The notes: generated from the sequence alone by a model not told the origin. A stretch of DNA of 11,051 bases from Clostridia bacterium (GCA_017959485.1 JAGDAM010000063.1:1-11051); one strand, 5' to 3'. Shown: positions 1 to 6,750, counted from the first letter of the stretch. Numbers and translations are program-made.

Positions 1-92
1 GCTCCGCGTTTTGTGAAATCTTCGGGCGGAGCCCGAAGGTGAAAAGAGACGTAAATCATAATATATATTATGGTATACGCCGTAAGGGCGGC
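1..92. repeat. Direct repeat, copy 1 (cut by window edge)
   Basis: Bases 1-92 recur without mismatch at 179-270, a spacing of 178 bp. The copy begins at the first base of the window, so the repeat unit probably extends further left. It contains the right half of one hairpin, the full hairpin 20-38 (stem CTTCGGGC, loop GGA), the linker GTGAAAA (39-45), the 16-bp palindrome CATAATATATATTATG (57-72) and a small GCCG/CGGC stem (79-92). The copies diverge right after base 92. Confidence 0.9.
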
Positions 93-129
93 CAAGGCCT
101 TCGCGCCTCGCGGCGCTCGGCAGTAAAAT

Positions 130-223
130 TCGCGCTTTGCGCGAGCGAAATTCGGCCTGCGGCCGAGTGAAATAAAACGCTCCGCGTTTTGTGAAATCTT
201 CGGGCGGAGCCCGAAGGTGAAAA
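130..223. repeat. Array of four hairpins separated by a 7-nt linker
   Basis: Four perfect stem-loops, each with a 3-nt loop, follow one another: 130-144 (stem TCGCGC), 152-166 (stem TCGGCC), 174-190 (stem AAAACGC) and 198-216 (stem CTTCGGGC). The stems differ in sequence, but each hairpin is followed by nearly the same 7 bases: GCGAAAT, GTGAAAT, GTGAAAT, GTGAAAA. Only structure and linker are conserved, which suggests selection or templated expansion at the RNA or single-strand level. Short hairpin strings like this are, from memory, common between genes in gut Clostridia. No function is assigned here. Confidence 0.8.
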
Positions 224-270
224 GAGACGTAAATCATAATATATATTATGGTATACGCCGTAAGGGCGGC
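179..270. repeat. Direct repeat, copy 2
   Basis: This is the second perfect copy of the 92-bp sequence at 1-92. It again carries hairpin 198-216, linker GTGAAAA 217-223, the AT palindrome at 235-250 and the GCCG/CGGC stem at 257-270. The region between the copies (93-178) holds further hairpins, so the natural unit is probably a hairpin cluster of about 178 bp that was duplicated in tandem. Confidence 0.9.
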
Positions 271-320
271 TATCGGCCGTCCGCCTGAAAACGGTATCCG
301 CCCAAGCAAATCGGTGATAT

Positions 321-361
321 CAAAAGCTCATAAACGTTTGCCTTCCCCGTTTCGGGGAAGG
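321..361. repeat. Hairpin-bearing repeat end, copy A
   Basis: The hairpin at 341-361 has a perfect 9-bp stem (CCTTCCCCG, loop TTT). The 20 bases before it, starting CAAAAGCTCATAAAC, resemble those starting at 491 (CAAAATCTCATAAAC), which also run into a CCTTCCC hairpin. These look like two copies of one element end with diverged interiors. Similar CCTTCCCC-type hairpins belong to intergenic elements of gut Clostridia, by recollection and not by search. Confidence 0.55.
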
Positions 362-490
362 GAAGGTAAATGTATATTGATTTCGGGATATTACCAATAT
401 GCTTTAGATGTGATCGTTTTTTATGCAATTACTGATTACCGGATAAATCGTTTTTTTATCATCATCACGCAGTTGGATAACTGCTTTATC

Positions 491-576
491 CAAAATCTCA
501 TAAACCGTAAACCTTCCCTGGCAAGGGAACATCTCGGCTTCGCCGAGCTGGGGGACCGCGGAAGCGGTGGATGAGT
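491..576. repeat. Three-hairpin intergenic element, copy B
   Basis: After the shared lead-in starting at 491 come three stem-loops: 514-529 (stem TTCCCT, loop GGCA), 533-547 (stem CTCGGC, loop TTC) and 555-568 (stem ACCGC, loop GGAA). The block ends with GGATGAG (569-575). This order of a CCTTCCC hairpin, two variable hairpins and GGATGAG resembles non-coding elements seen between genes in Oscillospiraceae (inference from memory). It codes for nothing convincing. Confidence 0.55.
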
Positions 577-612
577 CGTCTGTAATTAACTGATATTGTG
601 ATGAAATATAGT

Positions 613-640
613 GCTGTAAAAAGCTGACTTTTTTTACAGC
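613..640. repeat. Stem-loop, 10-bp stem
   Basis: GCTGTAAAAA (613-622) pairs exactly with TTTTTACAGC (631-640) around an 8-nt loop. It sits downstream of the FAD oxidoreductase in the transcription direction, but on that strand it is not followed by a run of T. It is therefore not a canonical intrinsic terminator and is kept as a structural repeat. Confidence 0.5.
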
Positions 641-707
641 CTCTTTCAATTCCGAATCCGTCTTAAACGGTATGTGCGCGCGGACGGGCGACGTTTGCCC
701 CCACTTC

Positions 708-735
708 ATAAACGTCAATAATTATTAACGTTTAT
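708..735. repeat. 28-bp near-perfect palindrome
   Basis: The two halves of 708-735 are reverse complements except for one mismatched pair (C716 against A727). The outer arms read ATAAACGT and ACGTTTAT, and the centre is AT-rich. It lies about 60 bp after the oxidoreductase stop. The ATAAACG motif also occurs near 329-335 and, as ATAAACCG, near 499-506, so this may be the outer end of the neighbouring repeat block and not an operator. No protein-binding role can be assigned. Confidence 0.55.
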
Positions 736-794
736 TCTCACGTGGCAAATTCCGCATCCCGTTTTTTATTGTCTCCAATTCATAATTTCTTCCA

Positions 795-2159
795 TCAGAT
801 CACTATCGACCCTCCCTCCCGCATCTTTTCGCGGAAGGAACGGAAATCGATATCCTGAACCGCCCTGCCGGAGTTCAGCGCCTCGTAGCAGGCGACTCCT
901 GCGGCCTCGCCCGTCTGGTTGAGCGAGATCATAACGCGCAAAGCCCCGAAAGCGTCCCGGTCTGCGTCGATGCACCGCCCGCATATCATAAGATTAGGAA
1001 CGTTTTGCGGCGTTATCGAGCGAAGAGGAATCTCCCAATAGGTCGGATAAGGCCCTTCGTCGGTCCTCCATCTCACCTCTTCGACGCTCCCGTCGGGAGC
1101 CGCGTGCTTTTCCCAGCCGTCAAGGTAGCGGAAGGTCGTCTGCTTCTGCGGCGTATGCACGTCGACGGGATAGGCGCAATAACCGATAGCGTCGTCGAAA
1201 TGCCGCCCGTAGCATATATCTTTTTCGGTGATCTGATATGAGCAGCGCAGCTGCCTCGTCTCTCGGATTCCGATCATCGCCGAGAGCGCGACGAGCGAGA
1301 GTTCGCCTCCGTTGGGATCCGATTCGCGAAGTATATTCATCATCTCGCGTATCTGACGCCGCCCGTCCATCTCGGCGCGTGTGAGCACGTCGGCATCCGA
1401 ACAGTCGCCGGCGAACTGGGTTTTGCACCAGTTCGAGGTTCCGGTAGCGCCCGGGACTCCGATATCCCATCCGGCGCGTCCGCCTATCCTCAAACGGTTT
1501 TCGTCGGTCCGCAGAAGCGCGTTGGGATGATTGAGCCGGTCCCAGCCGGATACTTTGGCTCCCGCCGTCGCCGGCTGGAAATCTCCGTGGTAATAAACCT
1601 CCATGCCCGCGTCGGCTCCGAGGAAGCCGTCGGCGGTGGCGTCGATAAAGTATTTCGCGCGGATCGCAAAGCGCCCCGACCTGTTCTCGACTATGACAGC
1701 CGTCAGCCGCCCGTATTCGAAATGGGGCGCCGAATAACGGGTGTGCAGATAGGGAGTCACCCCGGCTTCGAGGATCATCCGGTCGAGTTCGATCTTCAGT
1801 TCCTCGGTGTTGAGGATATAATTGCTGTAGTTCGGCGCGCGCCACCTGTCGTCTTTGCGCGGACGGAACCGGAGTCCGTTCGGCACCGCTTTCAGCCGGT
1901 CAATCGTTTCCTCGGTAAGCCCGGAGATGATCTGCCGCCGGTAGGTCGTGTCGGTAAGCGAGTGCCAGATGCATACGAATCCGGCGGTCGCCGTCCCGCC
2001 GAAGGCGCCGAGCTGTTCGACTATCGCGACTTTTGCGCCGAGCCGCGCCGCTCGCACCGCGGCGAAAACGCCGGTGCAGCTTCCTCCGAGTACGACCACA
2101 TCGACGTCGTTTATGACTTTCAGGTCCCTCGCGGGTTCTCTGACGGTATCTGCAGACAT
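795..2159 (-). CDS. FAD-dependent oxidoreductase (FAD_oxidored family)
   Basis: This is a 454-residue flavoprotein of the FAD_oxidored type, often found in sugar or secondary catabolism clusters; its substrate cannot be told. Residues 19-48 form the dinucleotide-binding beta-alpha-beta unit. The usual GxGxxG reads GGSCTG (25-30), so the middle glycine is Ser27, and Glu48 closes the second strand as the likely ribose ligand. FIDATADG (171-178), GIRETR (297-302) and the C-terminal NLMICGRCIDADRDA (389-403) with TGEAAG (416-421) are family-conserved FAD segments. There is no signal peptide, so it should be cytoplasmic. The ATG at 2159 is preceded by a strong GGGAGGGGG ribosome site. The gene follows the GNAT gene by 53 bp and is probably the last gene of that transcript. 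The flavoprotein assignment is firm, the reaction is unknown. Confidence 0.9.
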   Translation of the reverse strand: MSADTVREPARDLKVINDVDVVVLGGSCTGVFAAVRAARLGAKVAIVEQLGAFGGTATAGFVCIWHSLTDTTYRRQIISGLTEETIDRLKAVPNGLRFRPRKDDRWRAPNYSNYILNTEELKIELDRMILEAGVTPYLHTRYSAPHFEYGRLTAVIVENRSGRFAIRAKYFIDATADGFLGADAGMEVYYHGDFQPATAGAKVSGWDRLNHPNALLRTDENRLRIGGRAGWDIGVPGATGTSNWCKTQFAGDCSDADVLTRAEMDGRRQIREMMNILRESDPNGGELSLVALSAMIGIRETRQLRCSYQITEKDICYGRHFDDAIGYCAYPVDVHTPQKQTTFRYLDGWEKHAAPDGSVEEVRWRTDEGPYPTYWEIPLRSITPQNVPNLMICGRCIDADRDAFGALRVMISLNQTGEAAGVACYEALNSGRAVQDIDFRSFREKMREGGSIVI

Positions 2160-2212
2160 ATTATTGTCCCCCTCCCCACTTGATTTGTTTTATTATTCCA
2201 CTCGCAAAAAAC

Positions 2213-2743
2213 TCAATTATCGAGGAAAATCCAGTACCGCTGCTCGATTACGCCGTCCGAATTGACGAATTCGTTCTCAAGAATTCCGCCGTTTTTGACG
2301 ATGGATTTCGCTGAGGCGATATTATCCCTGTCGCAGGTCATCAACACCTTTGCGATGCCCAGCTTCCGGCACTCGATCAGGGCCAGCCGGATCATTTCGG
2401 TGGCGTATCCTTTTCTGCGTTCGCTCGGTCTGATCCCGTCCCCTATATGTCCGCCTTCCCTGAACAGTTTCTCATTCAGGTAATGGCGGATATTGACCGC
2501 TCCGAGAAGCCGGTCCCGTTCGGTATCCAGAAGAAAGAACACCGAGTCAGGCACTCTTCCGTCCGCTTCTTCTTTCGCTTCGAGGTTCTCGAGATAAAAG
2601 TCGAAATCATGATAATCATTTCTGAAAATCGCCCATGGAGAGCGATTCGTATGATTCAGCTCCTGATCCGCTTTCCATTCGTCGATCATTTCCCCCAGTT
2701 GTTTCTCATATTCTTTTGTGAGTTTTATCAGCTTCAGACTCAT
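2213..2743 (-). CDS. GNAT-family N-acetyltransferase
   Basis: This 176-residue acetyltransferase transfers acetyl from acetyl-CoA to an unknown amine. The acetyl-CoA loop is seen at 104-114 (IRPSERRKGYA, the Q/RxxGxA motif), followed by the helix EMIRLALIECRKLG. TCDRDNIASAKSIVKNGG (136-153) is the typical fourth motif of COG3981-like GNAT proteins, which are abundant in Clostridia. The start chosen is the ATG at 2743, with AAGGAGAG about 7 nt upstream. A longer frame reaching 2968 is rejected because its extra 75 residues only read through the nucleotidase gene. The nucleotidase gene ends 52 bp upstream, and co-transcription is likely. Confidence 0.9.
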   Translation of the reverse strand: MSLKLIKLTKEYEKQLGEMIDEWKADQELNHTNRSPWAIFRNDYHDFDFYLENLEAKEEADGRVPDSVFFLLDTERDRLLGAVNIRHYLNEKLFREGGHIGDGIRPSERRKGYATEMIRLALIECRKLGIAKVLMTCDRDNIASAKSIVKNGGILENEFVNSDGVIEQRYWIFLDN

Positions 2744-2795
2744 CACGAACTCTCCTTCTCTGCAAGTTTCAAAAGAGTTTTTTGCGCCTCTCTGC

Positions 2796-3398
2796 TCACT
2801 CGCCCGCGACGACCCTGCGAATGCTCTCCCAATCGGCGCATCTTTGATAGTTTGCGTTCGGAAAAGCACACTCTCTGTTCCACGGTCTGTCAAACACCAG
2901 AACCTTAAGGTCCGGCAGATGCCCGAAAAATCCGAACGCCTTGGGAGAATCCTCAACCGCGAAATCAAACTTCATCCTGTAATAGTCTTCAAGCTCAAGC
3001 GTGCTGCCGCTGTTTTTGATAAAGTGATCCCTTCCGTATTTATTGAGGCAGTACAGTCTGACGTTCTTAAGTCCATGCTCGTCCAGCCATATACGGGACG
3101 TCTCGTAAACGCTTGACGGGCGGCCGGTAATGATATACACCTCGTGTCCGCAGGCAATCCATTCGTTTATTGTTTTTGCCGCTCCCGGCGTCGCGTCGAG
3201 CGACAGCAGCACCTCCGGCTCGTGTCCCCGAAGCATAAACCGCTCGTACTGTTCGGCATTCAGATCAAAAGACCGGTCCAGTTCAAAATAGCGAATCCTG
3301 TCATAAGGAACCAGCTTGTTGAACATTTCCAGCGCAAGCTTTGAAAAGGCCTTTGCCGTCTCGCACAGGCAATCGTCGAAATCAACGTAGATACGCAT
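2796..3398 (-). CDS. HAD-superfamily 5'(3')-deoxyribonucleotidase-like phosphatase
   Basis: This 200-residue cytoplasmic HAD hydrolase resembles the 5'-nucleotidase C / YqfW group, which removes phosphate from nucleoside monophosphates. HAD motif I is VDFDDCL with Asp6 as likely nucleophile and Asp8 as acid-base. Motif II is ITGR (90-93) with Thr91. Lys143 or a nearby lysine may supply motif III, and VEDSP (148-152) is motif IV. FDRPWN (169-174) is a hallmark of this nucleotidase group. Length is normal. The ATG at 3398 has only a weak ribosome site (AAGTGAG). Just 16 bp separate the start from a foldback element (3415-3526), so its promoter must lie in that element or further upstream, or it is read from the ABC ATPase operon. 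Confidence 0.85.
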   Translation of the reverse strand: MRIYVDFDDCLCETAKAFSKLALEMFNKLVPYDRIRYFELDRSFDLNAEQYERFMLRGHEPEVLLSLDATPGAAKTINEWIACGHEVYIITGRPSSVYETSRIWLDEHGLKNVRLYCLNKYGRDHFIKNSGSTLELEDYYRMKFDFAVEDSPKAFGFFGHLPDLKVLVFDRPWNRECAFPNANYQRCADWESIRRVVAGE

Positions 3399-3414
3399 TT
3401 TTTATCTCACTTTC

Positions 3415-3526
3415 TTAAGGCAATACCGCACAATTCGACGCACTGATCTTGCCGGCCCTTTTGACGCCTGTAGGGGCAAAAAGAGCCGTCAAGACGCGTG
3501 CGTTGAATTGTGCGGTATTGCCTTAA
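3415..3526. mobile_element. 112-bp foldback MITE with 29-bp terminal inverted repeats
   Basis: The left arm 3415-3443 (starting TTAAGGCAATACCGCAC) and right arm 3498-3526 are reverse complements over 29 bp with one mismatch (G3437 against T3504). The interior also pairs imperfectly (CTTGCCGGCCCTTTTG against CAAAAAGAGCCGTCAAG), so the whole element can fold into one long hairpin. It has no coding capacity, as expected for a miniature inverted-repeat transposable element. The outermost TTAA could be a target duplication, leaving a 104-bp core (3419-3522). It sits between the ABC ATPase stop (3551) and the nucleotidase start (3398) and could end or stabilise the ATPase message. A diverged relative lies at 8025-8163. 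Confidence 0.8.
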
Positions 3527-3534
3527 CTGCCAAT

Positions 3535-3552
3535 AATTCCGAATTCCGAATT
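3535..3552. repeat. Short AATTCCG tandem repeat
   Basis: Two 7-bp units (AATTCCG) followed by a partial third (AATT) overlap the last bases of the ABC ATPase stop codon region. This is small and probably neutral. Confidence 0.5.
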
Positions 3553-4474
3553 ACCCCTCGCTTCCCTGCTCTCCGAAAACGTAAAGATAATAGTCCTCAA
3601 GCGTCGGTTTTACCTCTTCTGACGCGTCTCCGGGTTTTTCGTCCGAGAGTACGCGCAGCAGGGCGTCGCCCGTCTTCTCGTCTCTCGCGATGCTGATGAC
3701 CGTCAGCCGACCCTGTGACTCGGCGATTTTTTCAACCGGGCACCGGACGATCCAGACCTTACCGTCGATCTTGCGTTCAAGTTCGGAGGGAGGAGCGTCG
3801 TCGACTATGACGCCTTTTCTCAGCATTATCGCTCTCTTGGCTATAAACTCGACGTCTGCGACGACGTGCGTAGCGATCAACACGATCTTGTCGAACGCGA
3901 TCCTCGAGATATAATTGCGTACCGCTATGCGCTGGCGCGGATCGAGACCGGCGGTCGGTTCGTCGAGGATGAGCACTTCCGGGTCTCCGAGCACCGCCTG
4001 AGCCAGCGCGAGCCGCTGTTTCATTCCGCCCGAAAGAGCGCCTATCTTACGCCCCGCCACGTCGTCAAGCTCGACGGCTTTCAGAATCTCACGGATGCTT
4101 TCGCCGACGTATTTCTTCCGCTCCCTTCTCTTCATTCCCTTTCCGACGTCCTTAAGCGCCGCCATATACCACATGAAACGGCTGACCGAGAAATTCGGAT
4201 ACATTCCGGGATACTGAGGCATGAAGCCGAGTTTCTCGCGGAAGCGCACACCCATCTTCAGGACGTCCTCCGGCTCTCCTTCGCCGGCGGCGAAGGATAT
4301 CTTTCCCGAATCCGACTTGAGATTGTCGGTAATGATATTCATCAACGTGGATTTTCCCGAACCGTTGGGCCCGAGCAGCGCGTAGATGCCCGGATCGAGC
4401 ACCGCCGAAAACTCCGACAGCGCCTTGTTGCTCCCGTACGACTTAGAAACCTTTTCGAAAATAAGTCTGCTCAT
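3551..4474 (-). CDS. ABC transporter ATP-binding protein (CcmA/NatA-like)
   Basis: This is a 307-residue ATPase subunit that would drive a membrane permease from the cytoplasmic side. All nucleotide-binding parts are present: Walker A GPNGSGKST (35-43), Q-loop Gln87, signature LSGGMKQR (147-154), Walker B VLILDEP (167-173) with catalytic Glu172, D-loop GLDP (176-179) and switch His203. Residues after about 220 form the C-terminal extension common in COG1131 ATPases. The gene starts 3 nt after the stop of the PHP-domain gene, with its GAGGT ribosome site inside that gene, so translation is likely coupled. No permease gene lies in the window: the next gene upstream is a hydrolase and the next downstream a nucleotidase. 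Its transport partner is unknown. Confidence 0.93.
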   Translation of the reverse strand: MSRLIFEKVSKSYGSNKALSEFSAVLDPGIYALLGPNGSGKSTLMNIITDNLKSDSGKISFAAGEGEPEDVLKMGVRFREKLGFMPQYPGMYPNFSVSRFMWYMAALKDVGKGMKRRERKKYVGESIREILKAVELDDVAGRKIGALSGGMKQRLALAQAVLGDPEVLILDEPTAGLDPRQRIAVRNYISRIAFDKIVLIATHVVADVEFIAKRAIMLRKGVIVDDAPPSELERKIDGKVWIVRCPVEKIAESQGRLTVISIARDEKTGDALLRVLSDEKPGDASEEVKPTLEDYYLYVFGEQGSEG

Positions 4475-4477
4475 TTC

Positions 4478-6730
4478 TTATACCTCGTCCGCGTTTTGCG
4501 TTTCGTTCTCATATTTGCCGTCGCACCAGACAGGATTACCGAGCGCGACGGGGTATCCGTGAGTCAGGTCGAAGATTTCCGCCCGGTAAAAGCGTCTGTT
4601 TTCAGCCCTTACGGCGACCGTCTGGCCCGGCGTACCGTCGAAGGTCGCCGCGAACGCGATCCCCCTGTCTGACAGTATCCTTATCTCGTAAGCCGTTCCC
4701 GGACGCATCGCGGGGGCGAAGGCGTCGGCGACCCGGAGAATGACCTCGTCTCCCTCGCGGCAGCCGAGCTCAGAACCCATCGGAGCTCCTCCGACAGTCA
4801 TCTGAAGGCCGAATATTCCGACGGCGAAATCTGCCGTTCTCATCTTTTTGAAATAAGCGTCGCCGCTCTTTTCAGACGTGTAGAAGGCGGCCGGCGCCTT
4901 GTTTGAGACCGCCGAGTGGGTATCCGTACCGCTGCTGGCCCAAACGTGTTCTCCGCGGTCGAGCAGCGCCTTCCAGAGCGAATAATTCTTGAATGACGCG
5001 TGCGTCGCCGGACTTCCGTAGATCGTCTCGAGGAAGGTCCCGTCGCCGAAGCTGTACTCGAGCGGATCGTCCGACGCGAGCATCGTTTTGGGATGCGGAT
5101 GGACCATAATCCCGCCTATCGACTTTACGTATGCGGTAAGTTCGGAGAAGCGCTCTTTCGTGAATTTCGGATATTTGAACGACCCGCCGAGCTCGTCGCC
5201 GCGGAACTCGAATTCCGGGAAGTTGGCGAGCACCAGCGCGAGCGAGTATTTGTGCGGGAACAGCATGTTGTAATGCACCGCGTCCTGTCCGTGACGGACT
5301 GCCGATAGACCGAGGAAGCGCGTCCCCGGCTCGGTCCCGATAATAAACCGCTTCTCGTCCCATTCGGGAAGGAAGAAGCCGCGCATCTGCCTGTGATCGA
5401 CGACGGCGGCGAAATCGAGTCCGAGATCGTCCATTGCGGCGGGAAAATCCGCCATCGGCGTCTTTCCGTCGCTCGTGCCGCCGCAGACGGTATGAACGTG
5501 AAGGTCACCCCAGGCGACCGTCGTTCCGGCGTACAGCCGCTCGATTGCCTCAAGTCCCTCGCGGGACGGCTCGATTGCAGCGTGAGGGTCGTCGGTACCG
5601 GTAGGTCCGGGCGAATATGAAACCTTCGACGGAGCGTCGGTCGGAGGCGGCGTTTCTCTTCTCGAATCCTCTGCGAACCCCTCGAAGGAGCATCCTGAAA
5701 CTGTTATTTCTCCTCCCTCTCCGGCAACCGACACCGCCGGTCCCGGATTCCCGCGCCGGTCGATAAAGGCGCAGTCGGAAACGGTCAGCGACGAACCCGG
5801 CCCCAGCACAGCGGAAAGCGGAGGGCGGCCGCCGATCGACGCGTCGTTGAAGACGCAGCGGCTGACTTCAAGAGTCACCGTCCCGTCCTCTCCCGGCGTT
5901 CCGAAGCTGAGCTCCCTGTCTCCCGACAGGTCGCCGAAATATGAATTCTTAACGGTATAGCGCGCGTTCTTCGCGTTTTTCGGGCATCCGGGTATCTCGC
6001 GCGCAAGATCGCAGAAGCCGAACAGCTGCCCCGTCTTCTCGTAGCACAGACCGTCGATTTCGACCTTTTCGGCCGACAGGCGCAGATAGATTCCGCCGTA
6101 GTCAAGGTCGTCGAAATCCGACAAGCGCATATTTTTAAGATAAACCTCGCGCCTGATCCCGCCGTCTGCCGCCGGCACGCCGAAGGCGTACAGGTTCTTG
6201 CCGCAGTGGCTAAGATTTATTATATTCCGCAGCTCGATGCGGCATTCGGGGCCGCGGTTGCGGGAGTCCTGAAATCTCGCCATATAAGCCGAAAATCCGT
6301 CGGCGATAAACAAAGTCGCTCCGTCGCCGGAAAGATTGCAGATCCCTCTCCAGTAGGAGCCGGTCAGCTTCGTCTCGTTCTCCTCCCTCGCGGGATTGAG
6401 AAGCGGCGCGGCGTATCCCTCAGCAGGAAGATTCGGATTGACTCCGGCGTTGTTTCCGAGCAGCACCGCGGGACGGGTAAATTCGGTTTTGTCGACAAGA
6501 TGGTCACCGGCAGACAGAAGCACGACGGGAGCCGCGAAGGATTCGTAAGGCAGTCCGGCTATAACCTCGTCCGGGATCTCGACCGCCGCAGCGGCGGCCT
6601 CGGGGAGAGATGAAAACAGGTTGACGCCCGGCTCGCATTCGAACCGCTCTCCGCGGTATTCAAATATCTTTTCACCTACTTCCGCGCCGTCTGGAAGTAC
6701 GGCGTAATAACCTTTGGGAAGAGATTTCAA
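4478..6730 (-). CDS. Beta-helix domain / PHP metallohydrolase fusion protein
   Basis: This 750-residue two-part protein has no signal peptide. Residues 1 to about 355 are rich in short beta-strand repeats with scattered Cys and Asn, such as LLGNNAGVNPNLP (90-102) and VSGCSFEGF (344-352), typical of right-handed parallel beta-helix (pectate-lyase-like) folds. A Pro/Ser/Thr-rich linker (357-382) follows. Residues 405-610 form a PHP-type metallohydrolase domain: GDLHVHT (His411, His413), VVDH (Asp445, His446), MVHPHP (His544, His546) and SSGTDTH (Asp603, His605) supply the expected metal ligands, as in CehA/McbA-like phosphoesterases. A beta-rich C-terminal part (about 640-735) follows. The start is TTG with a strong ribosome site 10 nt upstream. 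It lies 19 bp after the esterase gene and 3 bp before the ABC ATPase gene. The substrate is unknown; a carbohydrate or phosphoester is plausible. Confidence 0.85.
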   Translation of the reverse strand: MKSLPKGYYAVLPDGAEVGEKIFEYRGERFECEPGVNLFSSLPEAAAAAVEIPDEVIAGLPYESFAAPVVLLSAGDHLVDKTEFTRPAVLLGNNAGVNPNLPAEGYAAPLLNPAREENETKLTGSYWRGICNLSGDGATLFIADGFSAYMARFQDSRNRGPECRIELRNIINLSHCGKNLYAFGVPAADGGIRREVYLKNMRLSDFDDLDYGGIYLRLSAEKVEIDGLCYEKTGQLFGFCDLAREIPGCPKNAKNARYTVKNSYFGDLSGDRELSFGTPGEDGTVTLEVSRCVFNDASIGGRPPLSAVLGPGSSLTVSDCAFIDRRGNPGPAVSVAGEGGEITVSGCSFEGFAEDSRRETPPPTDAPSKVSYSPGPTGTDDPHAAIEPSREGLEAIERLYAGTTVAWGDLHVHTVCGGTSDGKTPMADFPAAMDDLGLDFAAVVDHRQMRGFFLPEWDEKRFIIGTEPGTRFLGLSAVRHGQDAVHYNMLFPHKYSLALVLANFPEFEFRGDELGGSFKYPKFTKERFSELTAYVKSIGGIMVHPHPKTMLASDDPLEYSFGDGTFLETIYGSPATHASFKNYSLWKALLDRGEHVWASSGTDTHSAVSNKAPAAFYTSEKSGDAYFKKMRTADFAVGIFGLQMTVGGAPMGSELGCREGDEVILRVADAFAPAMRPGTAYEIRILSDRGIAFAATFDGTPGQTVAVRAENRRFYRAEIFDLTHGYPVALGNPVWCDGKYENETQNADEV
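4482..4486 (-). promoter_or_regulatory. Ribosome binding site of the ABC ATPase gene, inside the PHP gene
   Basis: GAGGT on the minus strand lies 7 nt before the ATPase ATG and within the last codons of the PHP-domain gene, whose TAA stop falls between the site and the start. Ribosomes finishing the first gene can re-initiate on the second. Confidence 0.7.
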
Positions 6731-6740
6731 TATTCCGTAT

Positions 6741-6750
6741 CTCCTTTTTT
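6741..6750 (-). promoter_or_regulatory. Ribosome binding site that sets the TTG start of the PHP gene
   Basis: AAAAAAGGAG on the minus strand overlaps by one base the TGA stop of the esterase gene and lies 10 nt before the TTG used as start. No in-frame ATG or GTG offers a better match nearby, and the reading frame is good from that TTG on. The spacing is slightly long, which with TTG may lower translation. Confidence 0.65.

Larger units (their letters stand above)
1..794. other. Gene-poor, repeat-rich intergenic region
   Basis: No convincing gene lies in these 794 bases, which lie downstream of the FAD oxidoreductase. The stretch contains a 178-bp-period duplication (1-92 and 179-270), a four-hairpin array (130-223), a 9-bp-stem hairpin (341-361), a three-hairpin block (514-568), a stem-loop at 613-640 and a near-palindrome at 708-735. 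Two short open frames cross it (248-574 plus; 404-718 minus, TTG start or ATG at 709). Both run through the hairpins, lack a Shine-Dalgarno site and look like no family known to me, so they are not called as genes. No good U-tract terminator for the oxidoreductase was found. Confidence 0.75.

Noticed and set aside
130..270. CRISPR array
   Set aside because: The only constant sequence is a 7-nt linker, the intervening units are self-complementary hairpins of 15-19 nt, and no cas genes are present.
248..574. 108-residue plus-strand open frame
   Set aside because: It starts inside the duplicated palindrome, crosses several hairpins and is low in coherent secondary structure; no ribosome site precedes it.
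613..640. Intrinsic terminator for the FAD oxidoreductase
   Set aside because: On the transcribed strand the stem is followed by ACTATATTT and not by a T run, and it is about 155 bp beyond the stop.
404..718. 104-residue minus-strand open frame (TTG start at 718, ATG at 709)
   Set aside because: It has no Shine-Dalgarno site, lies across the three-hairpin repeat block and stem-loop 613-640, and resembles no protein family known to me. It is probably an open stretch within a repeat element.
1527..2183. Long plus-strand frames opposite genes (also 3866-4672 and 10158-10976)
   Set aside because: These are GC-rich antisense frames fully inside well-supported minus-strand genes, with no family resemblance or ribosome site.
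2160..2220. Promoter for the FAD oxidoreductase (TTGAGT, then AATAAA, minus strand)
   Set aside because: The -10 match is poor (4 of 6 at 17-bp spacing) and the short gap to the GNAT gene is as well explained by co-transcription.
2744..2968. Longer 251-residue version of the GNAT protein
   Set aside because: The extra 75 residues read the nucleotidase gene in another frame; the ATG at 2743 has a good ribosome site and fits family length.
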